15,644 nt of DNA from assembly GCA_023260315.1 (NCBI GenBank), contig JALQVQ010000093.1:1-15644 (forward strand), in the 5' to 3' direction. The notes under the pieces are model-generated. The model made no database searches, was not told the origin of the DNA, and saw only the letters and a list, made by a program, of their open reading frames with translations. Position numbers and translations under genes: made by a program. This document shows positions 1 through 7,012 of this stretch, piece after piece (position 1 is the stretch's first letter; every line of letters starts with the position of its first letter). Source of the DNA: Burkholderiaceae bacterium (GTDB lineage Bacteria > Pseudomonadota > Gammaproteobacteria > Burkholderiales > Burkholderiaceae_C).

Positions 1-999
1 CAAATCAATGACTGCTGGGTTACCGCTGGCATCCACATCAATCGAGAACATGTTCTCTAGATTCGCGACAGACTCATTGGCGAAAACGAATCCAGCCTCT
101 GCACGTAGATCGTTGATTGTCTTCGTGCCTGTAATGCTCGCGGGCATCGACGTACGGGTATCCGTCAGGTCATCCAGTGAAAACATTTGCGTTTTTCCGT
201 TGACCAAAAAATCGCTCACTTCGCCCTCGGGCTTGATCTCACCGTATTTGTTGACATATAACCGCTCCGCGTTGTCGTCTGTGGCTTGGATCAATGACGG
301 GTTGACCTGGGTATCCCCCACAAACACATACGTCTGCCACTTGTTGAATGGGCTTAGCTGACTCGCATTTTGAGTTTTAGCGTAATAAACCGTCGCCAAG
401 TAACCGTTACCCCCCGAGTCATAAACCGTTAGTGCGGTGCTCTTGTTATAGGTGGCGGGATTGGATCGGTTAAAGGGCTCAGTAATGACTTGCGCATCTG
501 CAGGGAAGTTCAAACCCAAGTTAATGAGCGAGGTTTCGGCCGCCTCGCCGGTGGTTTGTTGCGGAATCGTCAAAACGCTCAAGGCGCCCAAATCCGCCTT
601 ACCCGAGCTGTCGACCGATGCCGCCATGAGTCGTTGACCCGCTGAGTTCACCACGTTGTACTGGTCGTTCATCATGAACGAGCCGTTGCGGGTGTAAATG
701 TCTTGCAAGCCGTCGGCAGACTTCAGCGGAAAGAAGCCGTCACCAGTAATCGCAAGGTCAAGGGCGTTGGCGGAGAACGCTACGTTACCCTGACCAAACT
801 CTTGGGTCACCTGCTTCAAAGCCACGCCCTGACCAATGGTACTGGAGGCTTTTTGCAGCGGCGAGGTGGCGAAGATGTCACCGAAATCGGCGCGTGAACG
901 CTTGAAGCCGGTCGTGCCCACGTTGGCGATGTTGTTACTGGTCACGCCCAATTGAGCGGTGGCAGAGTTCAAACCGGTGAGGGATGTGTAGAAAGACAT
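1..999 (-). CDS. flgE: Flagellar hook protein FlgE (3' end cut by window edge)
   Basis: Hook subunit, exported by the flagellar type III apparatus and polymerised outside the cell between rod and filament. The first 333 residues are visible and the frame runs off the left edge without a stop. The start ATG at 999 has an AGGAG ribosome site 8 nt upstream. The N-terminus MSFYTSLTGLNSATAQLGV, followed by SNNIANVGTTGFKRSR, is the classical D0 helix and rod/hook signature of the FlgE/F/G family. A later ALDLAITGDGFF segment is also family-typical. The inserted central domain and position directly after flgD favour FlgE over FlgF or FlgG. It lies 32 nt after flgD as the last visible gene of a flgBCDE operon. 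Confidence 0.96.
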   Translation of the reverse strand, partial: MSFYTSLTGLNSATAQLGVTSNNIANVGTTGFKRSRADFGDIFATSPLQKASSTIGQGVALKQVTQEFGQGNVAFSANALDLAITGDGFFPLKSADGLQDIYTRNGSFMMNDQYNVVNSAGQRLMAASVDSSGKADLGALSVLTIPQQTTGEAAETSLINLGLNFPADAQVITEPFNRSNPATYNKSTALTVYDSGGNGYLATVYYAKTQNASQLSPFNKWQTYVFVGDTQVNPSLIQATDDNAERLYVNKYGEIKPEGEVSDFLVNGKTQMFSLDDLTDTRTSMPASITGTKTINDLRAEAGFVFANESVANLENMFSIDVDASGNPAVIDL

Positions 1000-1031
1000 A
1001 AGCGGTGGCTCCTGGTATTTTTTCGTGCGGC

Positions 1032-1718
1032 TTACATGCCAATGCGGTTAACTTCTGAGAGCGGCAAAGTTTTGCCGTTTTCAAATTCGAGCAACAAACT
1101 GTTATCTGCGGCGTTGGTGCGAACGGCCATGACTTTGGCGATCGCCTTGACCGGAATGCTGGCGGATTGACCACCCACAACACCAGTGGCTGTGAAGCGA
1201 TAGGCGCCATCGGGAACGGTATTTCCCTCGACGTCTTTGCCATCCCATGTCAGGCTGAAGTCGCCGACAGGCTGTGCGGGGTAAATCAACTCACGCACGA
1301 CGGCACCGGCGCTGTTCAAAACGTTGACCTGTATGCCAGCGGCCCCCGTTGGCAAATTAATGACACCGTTACCGCCCGCGCCACCAACGATGTTGACGGC
1401 TGCATCCGGGACCGACACCGATTTACCAATCAGCGCCGCACTGGCCATCACGCGATCAGAGCCCAACGCGGTCACCATCGTGTCCAGCGATTCTTTCATT
1501 GAGATGTTGGCTTCCAGTGATGAGAACTGCGCCAACTGCGCCACGAAGGCCTCGTTTTTGACGGGGTCCAGTGGGTTCTGCATTTTTAATTGCGCGGTGA
1601 ACAGCGTGAGGAATTGCTGTTGCCCCATCTGCTCGTTGATCACCTTGGGGCTGTTCACCACGTCCTCATAGCGGGCGATGCCTTGGGGCAATGCGCTGGG
1701 GTTCAAGTCGATGGCCAT
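1032..1718 (-). CDS. flgD: Hook cap / hook assembly scaffold FlgD
   Basis: FlgD caps the growing hook and allows FlgE to polymerise. The 228 residues match the usual FlgD length. The conserved N-terminal export and assembly block is at about residues 34-69 (QQFLTLFTAQLKMQNPLDP, then AQLAQFSSLE). The C-terminal half contains the Ig/tudor-like part with the family pattern FSLTWDGKD...VPDGAYRF at about residues 154-175. The start ATG at 1718 has a CAGGAA site upstream. It sits between flgC (29 nt away) and flgE (32 nt away) on the same strand, as in standard flgBCDE operons. Nothing in the sequence looks damaged. Confidence 0.97.
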   Translation of the reverse strand: MAIDLNPSALPQGIARYEDVVNSPKVINEQMGQQQFLTLFTAQLKMQNPLDPVKNEAFVAQLAQFSSLEANISMKESLDTMVTALGSDRVMASAALIGKSVSVPDAAVNIVGGAGGNGVINLPTGAAGIQVNVLNSAGAVVRELIYPAQPVGDFSLTWDGKDVEGNTVPDGAYRFTATGVVGGQSASIPVKAIAKVMAVRTNAADNSLLLEFENGKTLPLSEVNRIGM

Positions 1719-1747
1719 GGGTATGTGTTCCTGTTGTTAAGGACAGA

Positions 1748-2173
1748 TTAGGTACGCGTGAGTTCAAGGGTCCGCAGCATCAATTGACGCGCGGTGTTCA
1801 CCACTTCGACGTTGTTTTGATACGAGCGTGATGACGCCATCATCTCGACCATCTCAGTCACCTCATTCACGTTGGCGGGGTAGATGTATCCACCCGCATC
1901 GGCCAGCGGATTGCTGGGGTCGTAAATGGCTTGTATGGGCGTGCTGTCGTCCTGCATTCGATCGACCTTGACGCCGCCAACATACGGTGCACCTGCGTTG
2001 GTGAGGTTCTCGTTAACCAAGGCTTTAAAAACCGTACGCTTGGCTTTGAAAGCCTCCGCTTCGCTGCTGGCGGTGGTGCCTGCGTTGGCCAGGTTTGAGG
2101 CGGTGGCGTTCATGCGGACCAGCTGCGCATTCAGTGCCGTGCCGGCGATACCAAAAATATTTCCAATTGACAT
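1748..2173 (-). CDS. flgC: Proximal rod protein FlgC
   Basis: Proximal rod subunit of the flagellar basal body, acting in the periplasm after type III export. The start ATG at 2173 was chosen because the protein then begins MSIGNIFGIAGTALNAQ, as FlgC does, with an AAAGGA site 8 nt upstream. The frame is open further upstream but would overlap flgB. The 141-residue length is normal. The N-terminal SNLANAGTT motif and the C-terminal half (VNEVTEMVEMMASSRSYQNN, then NTARQLMLRTLEL) are diagnostic of FlgC. Only 10 nt separate it from the flgB stop, so the two are probably co-transcribed. Confidence 0.97.
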   Translation of the reverse strand: MSIGNIFGIAGTALNAQLVRMNATASNLANAGTTASSEAEAFKAKRTVFKALVNENLTNAGAPYVGGVKVDRMQDDSTPIQAIYDPSNPLADAGGYIYPANVNEVTEMVEMMASSRSYQNNVEVVNTARQLMLRTLELTRT

Positions 2174-2183
2174 GCGGTGTCCT

Positions 2184-2567
2184 TTACTCGCCCTTGAGGG
2201 CTTTGCGTATGCCGCTGACACGGCTCTCTAAGAAGCTCAGGGTGGCTTGGTAGTCCGCCGCCGCCTTACCGTAGTTGCTTTGCTCGACACTGATTTCAAC
2301 GGTGTTGTCGTCGAAAGAGGTGTTGAATGGCACGCGGAATTTCACCGCGTTACTGTCAGTGGTTTCGGCGATGGCGTAATGTCGATCGTCCGTGGCGCGA
2401 ATGGGTTGCCCCAGTTGCTGATTCATAACCTGCTTGAAATCGAGGTCACGCGCTTTGTATTGCGGGGTGTCGGCGTTGGCGATGTTTTGCGCGATCAGCT
2501 CCATGCGCTGGGATCTCGCTTGAAGCGCCCGCTCGTGAATCCCTAAAGGGTTGCTGAACAAATCCAT
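2184..2567 (-). CDS. flgB: Proximal rod protein FlgB
   Basis: Proximal rod subunit, first gene of the flgBCDE operon. The ATG at 2567 was preferred over an in-frame TTG 12 nt upstream, because a GGAG ribosome site lies 7 nt before the ATG and overlaps the TTG. The 127-residue product opens with MDLFSNPLGIHERALQARSQ and then IAQNIANADTPQYKARDLDF, the FlgB signature including the conserved NIANADTP(x)YKARD. The C-terminal helix (YQATLSFLESRVSGIRKAL) pairs with it in the rod. A sigma-54 type promoter lies about 70 nt upstream (2639-2654). Confidence 0.97.
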   Translation of the reverse strand: MDLFSNPLGIHERALQARSQRMELIAQNIANADTPQYKARDLDFKQVMNQQLGQPIRATDDRHYAIAETTDSNAVKFRVPFNTSFDDNTVEISVEQSNYGKAAADYQATLSFLESRVSGIRKALKGE

Positions 2568-2638
2568 CTTTGTCTCCAACGACTAAAAAATTTTTTGACA
2601 GTGACTCAAGTTTTTGGGCCACGTGTCGATACCGTTTA

Positions 2639-2654
2639 TGCAAGCTTCATGCCA
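2639..2654 (-). promoter_or_regulatory. Sigma-54 promoter of flgBCDE
   Basis: On the minus strand the 16-mer TGGCATGAAGCTTGCA fits the sigma-54 consensus TGGCACG-N4-TTGCW, with the invariant GG and GC exactly 10 nt apart. Transcription would begin near 2628, giving a leader of about 60 nt before flgB. It lies in the gap between the preceding minus-strand gene and flgB. Downstream, an A6T6 run at 2585-2596 occupies the leader. A FleQ/FlrA-type activator encoded in this window is the likely partner. Confidence 0.8.
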
Positions 2655-2670
2655 CGACTGTTTGCGATGC

Positions 2671-2694
2671 CGAGCGGCAATGATTTGCCGCTCG
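2671..2694. repeat. Perfect 10-bp inverted repeat, possible hairpin or operator
   Basis: CGAGCGGCAA, a TGAT loop, then TTGCCGCTCG form a perfect dyad. It starts 1 nt after the stop of the LysM/transglycosylase gene (read on the minus strand) and ends about 17 nt before the -24 element of the flgB promoter. No T-run follows on either strand, so it is a poor intrinsic terminator. It could stabilise the upstream transcript's 3' end or bind a regulator. Confidence 0.6.
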
Positions 2695-2695
2695 C

Positions 2696-3829
2696 TCATT
2701 GCTGACTGTTGTAGGCGCTGACTTTCCAACTCCTTGCAGCCGCCGGTGGATTGGTGCTTGCGCCGTTGACGGTGCGCAGCCGCTCATTCGCGTTTTGCAC
2801 CAGCCCCGTCCATATGGACTGGCGTGTGATGGGCCTTGTTTGGTCACGGCCGACGTGCAGATAGGCCGCCTGTTGTCCCGAAATATCCAACGGGACATGG
2901 CGGCGTTTTTCGTTGCGCGCGTTGGGGGTGAGGACGCTCAGGTACAGGTCATCCAAGCGCTCCCGACCATTTTTTCCGACACCCACATCGCTGAAATATT
3001 TGTCAACCAAATCGAGCTGTGCGACGGCACTGAGACCCAGGATCGCTCGGGGGTTTTGGGCGAAGCCAACGGATGCGGCGCCCCTGTCATCACCATCGCA
3101 GAATTGAATAATCCCGTGACAACTGCCGTTTGACGCCTGTGGATTCATGCCGTCACTCTCCATCAAGGTGAGGCGTGCAAAGTCATCCGGCTGAAAGTTG
3201 TATTTCTGCGCCATCCGCGCAATCTTTGCCTTCACGTGTCCGATCTCTTGGAATGCAATGAAACCTTTTTCGACGGCGCGTTGCAGGGTCTTATCGAGCA
3301 CGGGCGTGTGCATGGCTGGCACAGGCCCTGCGGTGTTGATACGGCTGAGCGATGGCGCAGACAGACCCTGCGCCATGCGCAGCGCGAGGGCGGCTTGGGT
3401 TGACTGCGTGGGCGCGGGCGCGGGCGTGGCGGCAGCGGGTGTTTGCGGTGCTTTTGTGACGACCTTTGTCTCGGGCAGCGCCGCGAGTTCGGCGTGCACG
3501 TTTTTCAGCGCCAGCTTTTGATCGGGGTAAATGAGGTTCACATCCCGCAGGCCGTTGTGTTGGGCGACCTGTTGTGCGATGCGCCAAGCGTCTGCACCAC
3601 TGGCAGTTCTGCCATTTGCCGCAGCGGCATCTTTGATGATGCCGATCAAGGTGTCACCTTTTTTGACGCGTACCACCTCGGGAAGTGCGGTTTGCGCCAC
3701 CACTTGCTCACCCGTCTGCTTGACCAAGTTGGCAAATGAGCGACCCCCGCCCACCTTGGCTTGGTCGTCCACGCGCCGAGCGGCGTTGCCACTCGGCAAG
3801 GGTTCGCGGCTGACGGACTGAATGGTCAT
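2696..3829 (-). CDS. LysM and lytic-transglycosylase-like protein, probable rod-assembly muramidase
   Basis: A 377-residue protein with an apparent LysM wall-binding domain (about residues 52-110: VRVKKGDTLIGII ... NLIYPDQKLAL), an Ala/Pro-rich linker (about 128-170) and a C-terminal SLT-like domain (about 175-355). The candidate catalytic glutamate is E224 in LMESDGMNPQASN, the counterpart of the ESxxxPxAxS motif of Slt enzymes. HGIIQF at 239-244 matches their YGLMQF block. No signal peptide is visible, which suggests export through the flagellar type III apparatus, as for FlgJ. The FlgJ rod-cap domain is absent. Its position between flgB and flgA suggests it opens peptidoglycan for the rod, like FlgJ or SltF. 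No clear ribosome site precedes the ATG, so the start is less certain. The enzymatic role is inferred. Confidence 0.8.
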   Translation of the reverse strand: MTIQSVSREPLPSGNAARRVDDQAKVGGGRSFANLVKQTGEQVVAQTALPEVVRVKKGDTLIGIIKDAAAANGRTASGADAWRIAQQVAQHNGLRDVNLIYPDQKLALKNVHAELAALPETKVVTKAPQTPAAATPAPAPTQSTQAALALRMAQGLSAPSLSRINTAGPVPAMHTPVLDKTLQRAVEKGFIAFQEIGHVKAKIARMAQKYNFQPDDFARLTLMESDGMNPQASNGSCHGIIQFCDGDDRGAASVGFAQNPRAILGLSAVAQLDLVDKYFSDVGVGKNGRERLDDLYLSVLTPNARNEKRRHVPLDISGQQAAYLHVGRDQTRPITRQSIWTGLVQNANERLRTVNGASTNPPAAARSWKVSAYNSQQ

Positions 3830-3836
3830 GGGCAGT

Positions 3837-3852
3837 TGGTACTGTTTTTGCT
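3837..3852 (+). promoter_or_regulatory. Sigma-54 promoter of flgA
   Basis: TGGTACTGTTTTTGCT (preceded by another T) keeps the GG-N10-GC spacing and the TTGCT -12 box. In the -24 box only C-to-T (GGT for GGC) departs from consensus. Transcription would begin near 3863, about 46 nt before flgA. The intergenic gap is only 79 bp. A small dyad (GGGGT at 3869-3873, ACCCC at 3880-3884) falls in the leader. Confidence 0.75.
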
Positions 3853-3908
3853 TGTTAAGGGTTGTGTCGGGGTTTCGTCACCCCATCCCACACAAAGGAA
3901 CAAAGCAA

Positions 3909-4670
3909 ATGCCGTGCCGAAATGATTTCATCGCCAAGCTGTCAGCCCTCACCCTCCGGTGCGGCCTGCTGTTGTGCGCATGGCCTGCGGGGATGGCGCA
4001 CGCCAACACACCCGCCCTGCCTGAGGCTTGGGAGCCGATCGCTGCTGCAGTCAAACTGTGGGGCGAGAAAAATCACCCGGGCGAGACCGCCTTGGGGCTT
4101 GCCGAGATCAATGATCGGGTGCAGCCCGCCGCATGCGATGCCGAGCTGCAGGTGGATGCGCCCTTCCGCCAATCAACCAACCTGCGGGTCCGTTGCCCCA
4201 GCCCGGGTTGGCAATTGTTTGTGTTGACGACACATCAAGGCAAAGCGAGCGCCGCAGAGGTCGTCTCGGCTGACAAGCCGATACCGGTCGGCCAATGGGT
4301 GGTCCCACAGGTTCACCTGACGCGGGGCACCCGTTTGACGGCTGACATGTTAAAAGTGGTGCCGGCAGAGGCCGGTGTTCCAGGAAACAATACGCTGGAC
4401 GCTTTAGAACAGGCGGTTGGTGCCGAATTGGTTAGAGACATCGCAGCGGGAAAACCCCTGCGCCGGCACGATGTGCGGGCAGCGGTGCTGATTAAACGTG
4501 GCGCGATGGTGAAACTATCGGTCGGTAAATCGAATGGTTTTCAGATTTCTGTGCGCGTCTTGGCAGAAGAGAGTGCGCGAATGGGCGAACAAGTAAAACT
4601 TAAGAACCCAGAATCAGGCCGAATCATTACGGGAAAAGTGATCGGTTTAAACGAGGCCATTGGCCTGTAG
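3909..4670 (+). CDS. flgA: Flagellar P-ring chaperone FlgA
   Basis: Periplasmic chaperone needed for assembly of the FlgI P-ring. The ATG at 3909 was chosen over upstream in-frame starts because AAAGGAA precedes it by about 8 nt and it opens on a Sec signal peptide (hydrophobic core at about residues 11-24, likely cleavage after AHA at 32). The 253-residue length is typical of FlgA. The SAF domain is at about residues 122-187 (WVVPQVHLTRGTRLTADML ... AVGAELVRDIAAGKPLRRHDV). The C-terminal SAF-like portion ends with the family pattern GEQVKLKNPESGRIITGKVI. It is transcribed divergently from the LysM/transglycosylase gene, apparently from a sigma-54 promoter. The flgM sigma-28 promoter follows it. 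Confidence 0.95.
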   Translation: MPCRNDFIAKLSALTLRCGLLLCAWPAGMAHANTPALPEAWEPIAAAVKLWGEKNHPGETALGLAEINDRVQPAACDAELQVDAPFRQSTNLRVRCPSPGWQLFVLTTHQGKASAAEVVSADKPIPVGQWVVPQVHLTRGTRLTADMLKVVPAEAGVPGNNTLDALEQAVGAELVRDIAAGKPLRRHDVRAAVLIKRGAMVKLSVGKSNGFQISVRVLAEESARMGEQVKLKNPESGRIITGKVIGLNEAIGL

Positions 4671-4693
4671 TTGCCTATTGTTTCGATTTGGTT

Positions 4694-4743
4694 TTTATCT
4701 ATCTTTTTTCCTAAAGATTCAGGAGAATGGACCGATAGATAAA
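4694..4743. repeat. 10-bp inverted repeat bracketing the flgM promoter
   Basis: The left arm TTTATCTATC (4694-4703) and the right arm GATAGATAAA (4734-4743) are perfect reverse complements separated by 30 bp. The right arm overlaps the -10 element of the flgM sigma-28 promoter, and the -35 element lies in the spacer. No T-run follows the right arm, so it does not resemble an intrinsic terminator for flgA. Confidence 0.65.
4712..4738 (+). promoter_or_regulatory. Sigma-28 (FliA) promoter of flgMN
   Basis: TAAAG at 4712-4716, then 14 nt, then ACCGATAG at 4731-4738, against the FliA consensus TAAAG-N14-GCCGATAA. The -35 is perfect and six of eight -10 positions match, including CCGATA. Transcription should begin near 4746, some 43 nt before flgM. 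A FliA-dependent flgM gene is the standard arrangement, giving negative feedback on sigma-28. Confidence 0.8.
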
Positions 4744-4788
4744 GGGCATCCATGGAAAAATGCGAATAATTAGTGAAGTGAGTACATT

Positions 4789-5109
4789 ATGACTAACCCG
4801 ATCACACAGCAAGCCAGCAGTGCGGCTGGCGACCTCGCTGCGAGGCAGGCGGAAAGTCGCGCAAAGGCCCGTGCGGACGTCAAGCCGCGCACAAGTGCCA
4901 ACGAGACCTCGGCGCCGGAAGAGAGCCGCCGCTCGAACGAGGACGTCCTGACACTGAGCGCTGCGGCACAAAGCGCGATGTCAGAGCCTGCATTTGACCG
5001 TGCCAAAGTTGACGCGATCAAAAACGCCATCCGCGACGGCAACTACCCCCTGAACGCCAAGCGCATTGCAGAAAACTTCGTCGCCATCGAGCAGATGATT
5101 CGCGAGTAA
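4789..5109 (+). CDS. flgM: Anti-sigma-28 factor FlgM
   Basis: Small inhibitor of FliA (sigma-28), held in the cell until hook completion and then exported through the flagellar channel. The 106-residue product has the expected disordered, charged, Ala-rich N-terminal half. The C-terminal sigma-binding region is at about residues 54-105 (LTLSAAAQSAM, then FDRAKVDAIKNAIRDGNYPL and IAENFVAIEQMI), the family pattern with the KVxxIxxAIxxGxY core. The ATG at 4789 has only a weak GAAGTGAG ribosome site. It is followed 7 nt later by flgN and preceded by a sigma-28 promoter, so it most likely controls its own transcription. Confidence 0.95.
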   Translation: MTNPITQQASSAAGDLAARQAESRAKARADVKPRTSANETSAPEESRRSNEDVLTLSAAAQSAMSEPAFDRAKVDAIKNAIRDGNYPLNAKRIAENFVAIEQMIRE

Positions 5110-5116
5110 GCGCTGG

Positions 5117-5530
5117 ATGTCAGAGACCACCGTTTCCCAAGCTGAGGCGCGTGCGGCGCGCTTGGCGCGGCTGCTGGCCGAGGAATTCGAGGCCCTCAAA
5201 ACGCAAAACATCGACGCTTTCGAGGCTTTGCAACCCGGCAAAGCGGCGTTGCTGGGCGAACTATCAGCGTTGACGGGCGTCAGCGACAAGGTCGTCGATC
5301 CCGATAACCACCCTTTGCAGGATGCGATGTGGGACAGCTTTAAACAGCAAATGGCCGCCTGCCGCGATGCCCACCACCGCAACGAGATTTTGATTTCCCG
5401 TCAACTTGACGCCATTCGCGGCACCATCGCCGCCTTGCAAGGCGCGACCGGTCAAGCCAGCGTTGAGGTTTACGACCGTTTGGGTAAATTGAGCCGTTCA
5501 CGCCGCGCTCGCGGTTACAACGAGGCGTGA
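5117..5530 (+). CDS. flgN: Flagellar export chaperone FlgN
   Basis: Cytoplasmic chaperone that escorts the hook-filament junction proteins FlgK and FlgL to the export gate. The 137-residue, largely helical product carries the FlgN pattern: LLAEEFEALKTQNIDAFEAL followed by GKAALLGEL in the N-terminal half, and HHRNEILISRQLDAIRGTI, then VYDRLGKLSRSRR, near the end. It begins 7 nt after the flgM stop with a weak ribosome site, so it is probably translated as part of the flgM transcript. It ends 1 nt before the stop of the convergent fhlB gene. Confidence 0.93.
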   Translation: MSETTVSQAEARAARLARLLAEEFEALKTQNIDAFEALQPGKAALLGELSALTGVSDKVVDPDNHPLQDAMWDSFKQQMAACRDAHHRNEILISRQLDAIRGTIAALQGATGQASVEVYDRLGKLSRSRRARGYNEA

Positions 5531-5531
5531 T

Positions 5532-5831
5532 TCACGTTGGTGGCGGGTCCGCTGCCACGACTTTCTCATCACCCGGCGTCATGCCCTTCAGCCAATAGGC
5601 CCAAGACAAAATCACCGCAACGGCGGCATACAGCTGCGGTGGGATTTGCTCCTCAAGATCCAGTCGGCTCAACATCGCCAATAACTGGGGGTCCTGAGCA
5701 ATGTAGATGCCCTGGTCTTTTGCAATGGCGATGATGCGCTCAGCCAACTCGTCTTGCCCCTTGGCGGTCACCACAGGCGCATCGTTTTGCCCATAGGCCA
5801 GGGCAATGGCCTCAGGACGGCGCTGCCTCAT
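5532..5831 (-). CDS. fhlB: Free-standing FlhB C-terminal domain protein (FhlB)
   Basis: A 99-residue homologue of only the cytoplasmic C-terminal part of FlhB, the substrate-specificity switch of flagellar export. Family pattern: AIALAYGQNDAPVVTAKGQDEL, then IIAIAKDQGIYIAQDPQLLAML, then LEEQIPPQLYAAVAVILSW. It has no membrane segments and no NPTH autocleavage motif. It begins roughly where the cleaved FlhB fragment would start. The ATG overlaps the fliK stop by 4 nt (ATGA), so translation is coupled to fliK. Such proteins, also called FlhX, are known and can partly substitute for the FlhB C-terminus. Pairing with FliK fits a role in hook-to-filament switching. Confidence 0.9.
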   Translation of the reverse strand: MRQRRPEAIALAYGQNDAPVVTAKGQDELAERIIAIAKDQGIYIAQDPQLLAMLSRLDLEEQIPPQLYAAVAVILSWAYWLKGMTPGDEKVVAADPPPT

Positions 5832-6991
5832 GCGGATACATCCAATACAGCGCCAGCATCAGGCGTTGTCCACGCCGAGTCTTGGCTTGGCCGCGCGGCG
5901 TTGAAGATCTGCACGTCAAGCAGCCCAAGGCCAGCGGCATCGAGCTCGTCCCGCAAATCGTCAATGTGCGCACGCGCTTGTGCCGCCACATCCGCGCGAA
6001 CCGCCCACATGGTTAAGGCGACATCGGTTTGTTGCGGTTGGATGTGAATTTGGCTTCGCATCCAGAGTTCACCCAGGTGTTTGTTTTGCGTGTGCACATC
6101 GACGGTGTAGACGCTCCCAGGCGTCTCATCTCGCTTTGCATGACGCTGAAATTTGAGGTTGATGGGATCCGCATCAACAAACGGGAGAACCAAGGAAAAC
6201 GCCAACTCACGTCGCTCCAATGCCTGCGCAGCATCGACTTGGGCGCGCTCAATGTCATCAAACGCATCCTTCACAACAGCATGTGCATTTGTGCCCTGAT
6301 TCAAAACTGCCATGAGTTGCCGCAGCAGACTCTTGACGTCTTTGCCCCCCTTCTGATCACCCCGCGCCAACAAAGCCTCCGCCGACAGGCCGCTGGCCAA
6401 CATCGCGTCGCGCAACGTTTTGGGCGTGAGGCTGGCCATTCGCAAATTCAAGAGCGGCCACTGGTCAAAGCGCTCATCAGCCGCTGTTAACGCCGTGGGG
6501 TTGACCAAGCGGGTCAGCAATTGCCCCAGTGCACCGCTTTTGAATAAATGGGCCCAGCCCGCGGTATCGGGGGGACGCGATAACAGCGCACTCAAGCGGG
6601 TCGACACGGCCAAATCTGGCTGGGCCAACGGCTGTAGCAGTTGCGCGTGACTCTGAACCGGTGGGGTTGGCTGGGACGCAGGCGCCAAGGTCACCGGTTT
6701 CCCGTTGATGCTCTGTGGCTGAAGTTGCCACTGTCCGGTGGATTGCACCTGGGCTTTCAAGACCACGGTATCGCCCGCTTGCAGGCGCAATCCGCGGGGT
6801 AAGTCGATGGGGCGGCCTTGCAGAATCAATTTTAAGCGCTCGCCTCGGACTTCAGCGATGGCGTTGATGATCTGGCCTTGCGTCAGGCCCAACAAGCGCG
6901 CTTCGGGCGCCTGGATCATCGGCGCGCGTGCCTCCAACACCAGCGTGTTGACACGCCCTGCAACAGCCATTGTCTCGGGCGTGAACAACAT
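5828..6991 (-). CDS. fliK: Flagellar hook-length control protein FliK-type
   Basis: Exported molecular ruler that reports hook length to FlhB; here a 387-residue protein. The C-terminal Flg_hook domain is at about residues 262-365, with LGELWMRSQIHIQPQ, LTMWAVRADVAAQ and LRDELDAAGLGLLDVQIFN, the expected switch-domain pattern. The first 100 residues form an OB-like segment (RLKLILQGRPIDLP, LQAGDTVVLKAQV), and a Gln/Pro-rich linker follows at about 90-127. The ATG at 6991 was kept; an ATG at 6970 is a plausible alternative, and neither has a strong ribosome site. It lies 21 nt after the FimV-like gene and overlaps fhlB. It may be a second FliK paralogue, since the main fliK usually sits with fliEFGHIJ, which is not in this window. 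Confidence 0.88.
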   Translation of the reverse strand: MLFTPETMAVAGRVNTLVLEARAPMIQAPEARLLGLTQGQIINAIAEVRGERLKLILQGRPIDLPRGLRLQAGDTVVLKAQVQSTGQWQLQPQSINGKPVTLAPASQPTPPVQSHAQLLQPLAQPDLAVSTRLSALLSRPPDTAGWAHLFKSGALGQLLTRLVNPTALTAADERFDQWPLLNLRMASLTPKTLRDAMLASGLSAEALLARGDQKGGKDVKSLLRQLMAVLNQGTNAHAVVKDAFDDIERAQVDAAQALERRELAFSLVLPFVDADPINLKFQRHAKRDETPGSVYTVDVHTQNKHLGELWMRSQIHIQPQQTDVALTMWAVRADVAAQARAHIDDLRDELDAAGLGLLDVQIFNAARPSQDSAWTTPDAGAVLDVSA

Positions 6992-7012
6992 GACCCGTGC
7001 CTAGCCGATCGC

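Noticed and set aside
2609..2627. Second sigma-54-like element upstream of flgB (TGGCCC ... TTGA on the minus strand)
   Set aside because: The GG to GA spacing is 11 rather than 10 and the GC is missing. The site at 2639-2654 is much better.
3822..3908. Longer flgA from 3822
   Set aside because: The extension covers the sigma-54 promoter and precedes the signal peptide. The ATG at 3909 has a good ribosome site.
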